Assembly (NCBI GenBank): GCA_030672805.1
Contig: DAOVFR010000088.1
Span: 1-8,947, forward strand
Origin: Candidatus Krumholzibacteriota bacterium
GTDB taxonomy: Bacteria > Krumholzibacteriota > Krumholzibacteriia > Krumholzibacteriales > Krumholzibacteriaceae
Length of the DNA stretch: 8,947 nucleotides
Reading direction: 5' to 3'
Shown here: in pieces, positions 6,255 to 8,947 of the stretch
Numbering within the stretch: the stretch's first letter is position 1
How the letters are laid out: each line of letters opens with the position of its first letter
Notes under the pieces: model-generated
Databases searched by the model: none
Told to the model about the DNA's origin: nothing
Seen by the model: the letters and a program-made list of their open reading frames with translations, nothing else
Translations under genes and position numbers: made by a program

Positions 6255-7457
6255 CTACAGGACTTTTTTGACGCGCCCGATGATCCATTCGATCTGTTTC
6301 TCCGTGATCACGAGGGGCGGCGCGAACCGTATTGTCTGGCCGTGAGTGTCCTTTGCAAGCACGCCCAGCTTCATCAGCCTCTCGGTATACTCCCTCGCGG
6401 TGCCCGCCGATTGCTTGAGCTCGATGGCGTTCAGCAGCCCCCTGCCCCGGATCTCGACCACTTTCTCATTGGCGATCCCGTGTAGTCTCTTCCTGAACAG
6501 CTTCCCGAGCCTCGTCGCGCGAGGCCCGAGCTTCTCGTCGATGAGCACGTCCAGCGAGGCCGATCCGACGGCACAGGCGAGGGGGTTTCCCCCGAAGGTG
6601 CTGCCGTGGGTTCCGGGCGTTATCACCGACATGATGTCCCGGGACGAGACAACGGCGGACACCGGCATCACGCCTCCGCCGAGAGCCTTCCCGATCGTGA
6701 CCATGTCGGGCTTTGCGTTTTCATGCATCCAGGCAAACATCCTGCCGGTGCGGCAGAGACCCGTCTGGATCTCGTCGAAGATAAGCAGTATGCCGCGCCT
6801 TGTGCAGATGTCGCGGATCTTGCGCAGATACCCGTCGTCCGGAACATTCACTCCGGCCTCCCCCTGGATAGGTTCCACGAGGAATGCGACGGTGTTTTTC
6901 GTGATGGCTTTCTTCAGGGCCGCAGGATCGTTGTACGGGATGATCTTGAACCCCGGACTGAAGGGGCCGAATCCGGTGTTGGCATCCGGGTCGGTGGAAA
7001 ACCCTACGATCGTCGTCGTGCGTCCGTGGAAGTTCTCGCTGCAGACGATGATCTCGGCCTTGTTCCTCGTGATCCCCTTCCTCTCGTAGCCCCACTTTCT
7101 CGCCACCTTGATCGCCGTCTCGACCGCCTCGGCGCCGGTGTTCATGGGCAGCGCCATCTCCATCCTGGAGACCCTGCACAGTTTCTTCATGAAGGCGCCG
7201 AGCAGATCGTTGTGGAATGCCCTGCTCGTGAGCGTGAGCCGGGACGCCTGCTCCCTCATGGCCTTTATTATCCTCGGATGCAGATGTCCCTGGTTCACGG
7301 CACTGTATGCGGAGAGGCAGTCGAGGTATTTCCTGCCCTCCGTGTCCCATACCCAGACACCCTTCGCACGGCTTATCACGACCGGAATGGGATGGTACCC
7401 GTGGGCGGTGTACCTGTTCTCCAGATCGATAAAATGTTTCGCGTTCTTGCCAGCCAT
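6255..7457 (-). CDS. rocD: ornithine aminotransferase (ornithine--oxo-acid transaminase)
   Basis: This PLP enzyme transfers the delta-amino group of ornithine to 2-oxoglutarate, giving glutamate-5-semialdehyde and glutamate. The ATG at 7457 gives 400 residues, the usual bacterial size; it follows AAGAGGT (7463-7469) inside the end of the preceding gene. The longer open frame to 7577 only adds sequence antisense-free but unrelated to the family. Key features match human OAT closely: 'YHPIPVV' (Tyr21, like human Tyr55), 'LSAYSAVNQGH' (Tyr52, like the ornithine-selective human Tyr85), 'LPMNTGAEAVETA' (103-115), 'VEPIQGEAGV' (194-203, with the gating Glu200), 'FDEIQTGLCRTGR' (227-239, pyridine-binding Asp228), 'TIGKALGGG' (PLP lysine 257), 'HGSTFGGNPLA' (284-294) and 'RFAPPLV' (377-383). 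It starts one base after the saccharopine dehydrogenase stop (TAA-C-ATG), so the two are translationally coupled. A related activity on lysine or aminoadipate semialdehyde is possible given this context. Confidence 0.92.
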   Translation of the reverse strand: MAGKNAKHFIDLENRYTAHGYHPIPVVISRAKGVWVWDTEGRKYLDCLSAYSAVNQGHLHPRIIKAMREQASRLTLTSRAFHNDLLGAFMKKLCRVSRMEMALPMNTGAEAVETAIKVARKWGYERKGITRNKAEIIVCSENFHGRTTTIVGFSTDPDANTGFGPFSPGFKIIPYNDPAALKKAITKNTVAFLVEPIQGEAGVNVPDDGYLRKIRDICTRRGILLIFDEIQTGLCRTGRMFAWMHENAKPDMVTIGKALGGGVMPVSAVVSSRDIMSVITPGTHGSTFGGNPLACAVGSASLDVLIDEKLGPRATRLGKLFRKRLHGIANEKVVEIRGRGLLNAIELKQSAGTAREYTERLMKLGVLAKDTHGQTIRFAPPLVITEKQIEWIIGRVKKVL

Positions 7458-7458
7458 G

Positions 7459-8784
7459 TTATACCTCTTGCTTTCTATCGACGAACTTGATGCCCATACC
7501 CTCGAGCTCATCCAGAATCGGGTTGTAGATCTCCGGTGTGACGGGGATGTACACGCCGGTGAGATCGATCTTGCCATTCAGGATCATCTTCACGGCAATG
7601 GCCGCCGGAAGCGCTACGGTTCTGGCAACCGAGGTGTCGCCGTCGGGAATCCCGTAGTCGACGAGTGTCGAGGTAAGAAACTCCCTTGTGCCGCCGGAGA
7701 ACCCGGCGAGGAACTCGTGGTGCATGACGACCATGTCACGCTCCCCGGGCCCCAAAGACATCTTCTCCAGCGTCAGGACATTCATGCAGTCGAGTGGATT
7801 GTTCTTGTCCCCGGGCAGCGGTTTGTCCGAAAAGAGGCCCAGCCACTCGAGCCGCTTGACGACGGTCGCGTAACCGTCGACCTTCAGGAACTTCGCCGTC
7901 GCCCCGGCCAGGTCGTCGCCCGCGCCGGCGCCGACCAGGTGTCTCGTCATGTCCCCGAAGGTCGTACCGGAGAATCCTTCGACCGGTTTATCGTTCAGCC
8001 AGTCGAGGGCCACGATCCTCCGCATCGTCTCGCACCATCCGGACATCCGGAGCGTTCCCCGGTAGACCGTGGTGGCATGTTCAAGCCCGTAGATATCCTT
8101 GTACGGAACGGAATTCCTGTTCGGGTAGTTCTCGAACGAGCCTGTTTCCGGCACGTCGAGGATGTAGTAATTCTCGAAAAGCCGCTCGCCGGGAACATTC
8201 ACCTCCGTGCCGTTCTCGAGCCACTTCGCCGGGTTCCTGCTTGCCAGCAGCACGCCCCTCGGCGACCACGAGAACTTGTACCCGAACGGGTTGTTGTTGG
8301 CCTCGTGGGACGGGAGAGCCCCGGTAGATGAACGGAAGCTCGTGATCTTCCCGCCGCGCTCCTCGACATCGTGGATGATCCTCATCGCCGACATGTGATC
8401 GATACCGGGATCCAGACCGCACTCGTTGAGCAGGAGCACCCCTGCTTCCTTCGCCGCGGCGTCCAGCCCGCGCATGGCGTCGCTCACGTAGGAGGTTGTA
8501 ACGAGATGCTTCCTGTATTTCAGGCACAGCTTCGCAACGGAGACGTGATAGGCGTACGGCACAAGGCTCACGACCACGTCGGCGTTCTTGACCTCTTTCT
8601 CGACGCTGGCCATATCCTGGACGTTCAGTGTCCTGGCCACGCCGTCGGGATGCCCGTCGATCATCCTTTCCGCCTTGCCCACCGTTCGTGTTGCCACGAC
8701 AACCTTCACATCCGGCAGATCCAGCAGGTACCTGACCAGCGGTCTCGCAATCATCCCCGCTCCGAGTACTGCTACATTCGGCAT
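7459..8784 (-). CDS. saccharopine dehydrogenase, LYS9/AASS-C-terminal type (glutamate-forming)
   Basis: 441 residues, close to yeast Lys9 and to the C-terminal half of animal AASS. The reaction is saccharopine + NAD(P)+ to aminoadipate semialdehyde + glutamate, or the reverse. The Rossmann start is 'VAVLGAGMIARPLV' (4-17). Beta-2 ends in 'VVATRT' (29-34), where an Arg as in NADP-using Lys9, rather than an Asp, suggests NADP(H). Other conserved blocks are 'SLVPYAYH' (73-80), 'TTSYVSDA' (96-103, Tyr99), 'NECGLDPGIDHM' (120-131), 'NPFGYKFSWSPRGVLLASRN' (165-184), 'YPNRNS' (220-225), 'YRGTLR' (241-246), 'WLGLFSD' (314-320) and 'STLVDYG' (372-378). It is odd that the loop 'SYCGGLPAPE' of the yeast and human enzymes reads 'SSTGALPSHE' here, putting Thr154 at the usual Cys. 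The start has AAGGGAG (8791-8797) at 6 nt. It lies 20 nt after the reductase gene and 1 nt before the aminotransferase. Homospermidine and carboxynorspermidine synthases are more distant relatives. Confidence 0.9.
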   Translation of the reverse strand: MPNVAVLGAGMIARPLVRYLLDLPDVKVVVATRTVGKAERMIDGHPDGVARTLNVQDMASVEKEVKNADVVVSLVPYAYHVSVAKLCLKYRKHLVTTSYVSDAMRGLDAAAKEAGVLLLNECGLDPGIDHMSAMRIIHDVEERGGKITSFRSSTGALPSHEANNNPFGYKFSWSPRGVLLASRNPAKWLENGTEVNVPGERLFENYYILDVPETGSFENYPNRNSVPYKDIYGLEHATTVYRGTLRMSGWCETMRRIVALDWLNDKPVEGFSGTTFGDMTRHLVGAGAGDDLAGATAKFLKVDGYATVVKRLEWLGLFSDKPLPGDKNNPLDCMNVLTLEKMSLGPGERDMVVMHHEFLAGFSGGTREFLTSTLVDYGIPDGDTSVARTVALPAAIAVKMILNGKIDLTGVYIPVTPEIYNPILDELEGMGIKFVDRKQEV

Positions 8785-8804
8785 GGATCTCTCCCTTCGC
8801 GTTT

Positions 8805-8947
8805 CTACTCCAGATACGTTTCCATGTACCGATACTCCGGGGTCAATTCACCATGATAGAGTATCACTGCCTTCTTTATCGGACCGGGAAGATCGAGCTC
8901 CTCGAACGGAACTCCGTAATCCGCCCTGGCGATCGCCGGCATGAAAT
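8805..8947 (-). CDS. C-terminus of a lysine-ketoglutarate reductase (LKR)-like enzyme (partial, runs off right edge)
   Basis: Only the last 46 residues are visible, ending TAG at 8807-8805. They include 'FMPAIARADY', 'LPGPIKKAVILYHGELTPEY' and 'RYMETYLE'. This aligns with the end of the reductase half of animal AASS just before its saccharopine dehydrogenase half ('..SPVVRDAVITSNGTL..KYKYIQ..L'), which I recall from the human protein. In that fused enzyme the dehydrogenase follows directly, and here its homologue begins 20 nt later as a separate gene. LKR condenses lysine with 2-oxoglutarate to saccharopine using NADPH. The fragment is short, so the call leans on this similarity plus the neighbour. 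Confidence 0.68.
   Translation of the reverse strand, partial: FMPAIARADYGVPFEELDLPGPIKKAVILYHGELTPEYRYMETYLE

Noticed and set aside
6606..7490. Plus-strand open frame of 294 codons
   Set aside because: Antisense to the aminotransferase, no ribosome-binding site worth citing and no motif.
7458..7577. Upstream extension of the aminotransferase by 40 codons
   Set aside because: It overlaps the saccharopine dehydrogenase coding end in another frame, has unrelated Ser/Arg-rich sequence, and the ATG at 7457 has a ribosome-binding site and matches the family N-terminus.
7108..8331. Plus-strand open frame of 407 codons
   Set aside because: It lies wholly antisense to the aminotransferase and saccharopine dehydrogenase, both rich in conserved motifs; its translation has no recognisable motif. 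Long antisense frames are expected in high-GC coding DNA.
1..8947. tRNA, rRNA or CRISPR array
   Set aside because: No cloverleaf with a conserved T-loop, no rRNA-like stretch and no regularly spaced direct repeats were seen.

Overview
The window looks like a contig fragment from an uncultured bacterium of the FCB-type or candidate-phylum kind (Krumholzibacteria, Eisenbacteria, Zixibacteria or Latescibacteria style). The main support is a large secreted metallopeptidase ending in an 'NYPNPFNPTTTI ... ASGVYFLRL' FlgD-like sorting tail, plus high-GC housekeeping genes. That placement is inference; no rRNA or marker gene is present.

Left edge and accessory zone (1-3240). A minus-strand start of a possible exported protein (1-91) is followed by a run of damaged genes. 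An AbiE type IV toxin-antitoxin/abortive-infection pair at 369-1683 keeps a strong promoter and an ATGA-coupled start, but the antitoxin has one in-frame TAG and the toxin has lost its middle section and its reading frame. A low-GC, apparently intact SAM-dependent methyltransferase (1608-2489) comes next, then a complex of nested inverted repeats (2516-2638). On the minus strand there follow the first ~21 codons of a winged-helix regulator (2707-2802) and a frameshifted, probably internally deleted membrane-protein gene (2799-3118), still behind a recognisable promoter. This zone reads as decayed horizontally acquired DNA beside a decayed native gene pair.

Core zone (3241-8947). A 772-residue secreted M14 zinc carboxypeptidase lies on the minus strand (3328-5646). 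Divergent from it is an FmdB-type zinc-ribbon gene (5873-6145) behind a near-consensus promoter. A 12-bp stem (6177-6210) separates it from a convergent minus-strand operon transcribed from the right edge: the C-terminus of a lysine-ketoglutarate reductase (8805-8947), a LYS9/AASS-like saccharopine dehydrogenase (7459-8784) and an ornithine aminotransferase (6255-7457).

Together the operon would move terminal amino groups of basic amino acids onto 2-oxoglutarate: lysine via saccharopine to aminoadipate semialdehyde plus glutamate, and ornithine to glutamate semialdehyde plus glutamate. The saccharopine dehydrogenase has an altered substrate-loop motif (Thr where yeast and human enzymes have Cys), which makes its exact substrate worth testing. 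No RNA gene, CRISPR array or intact transposase was seen.
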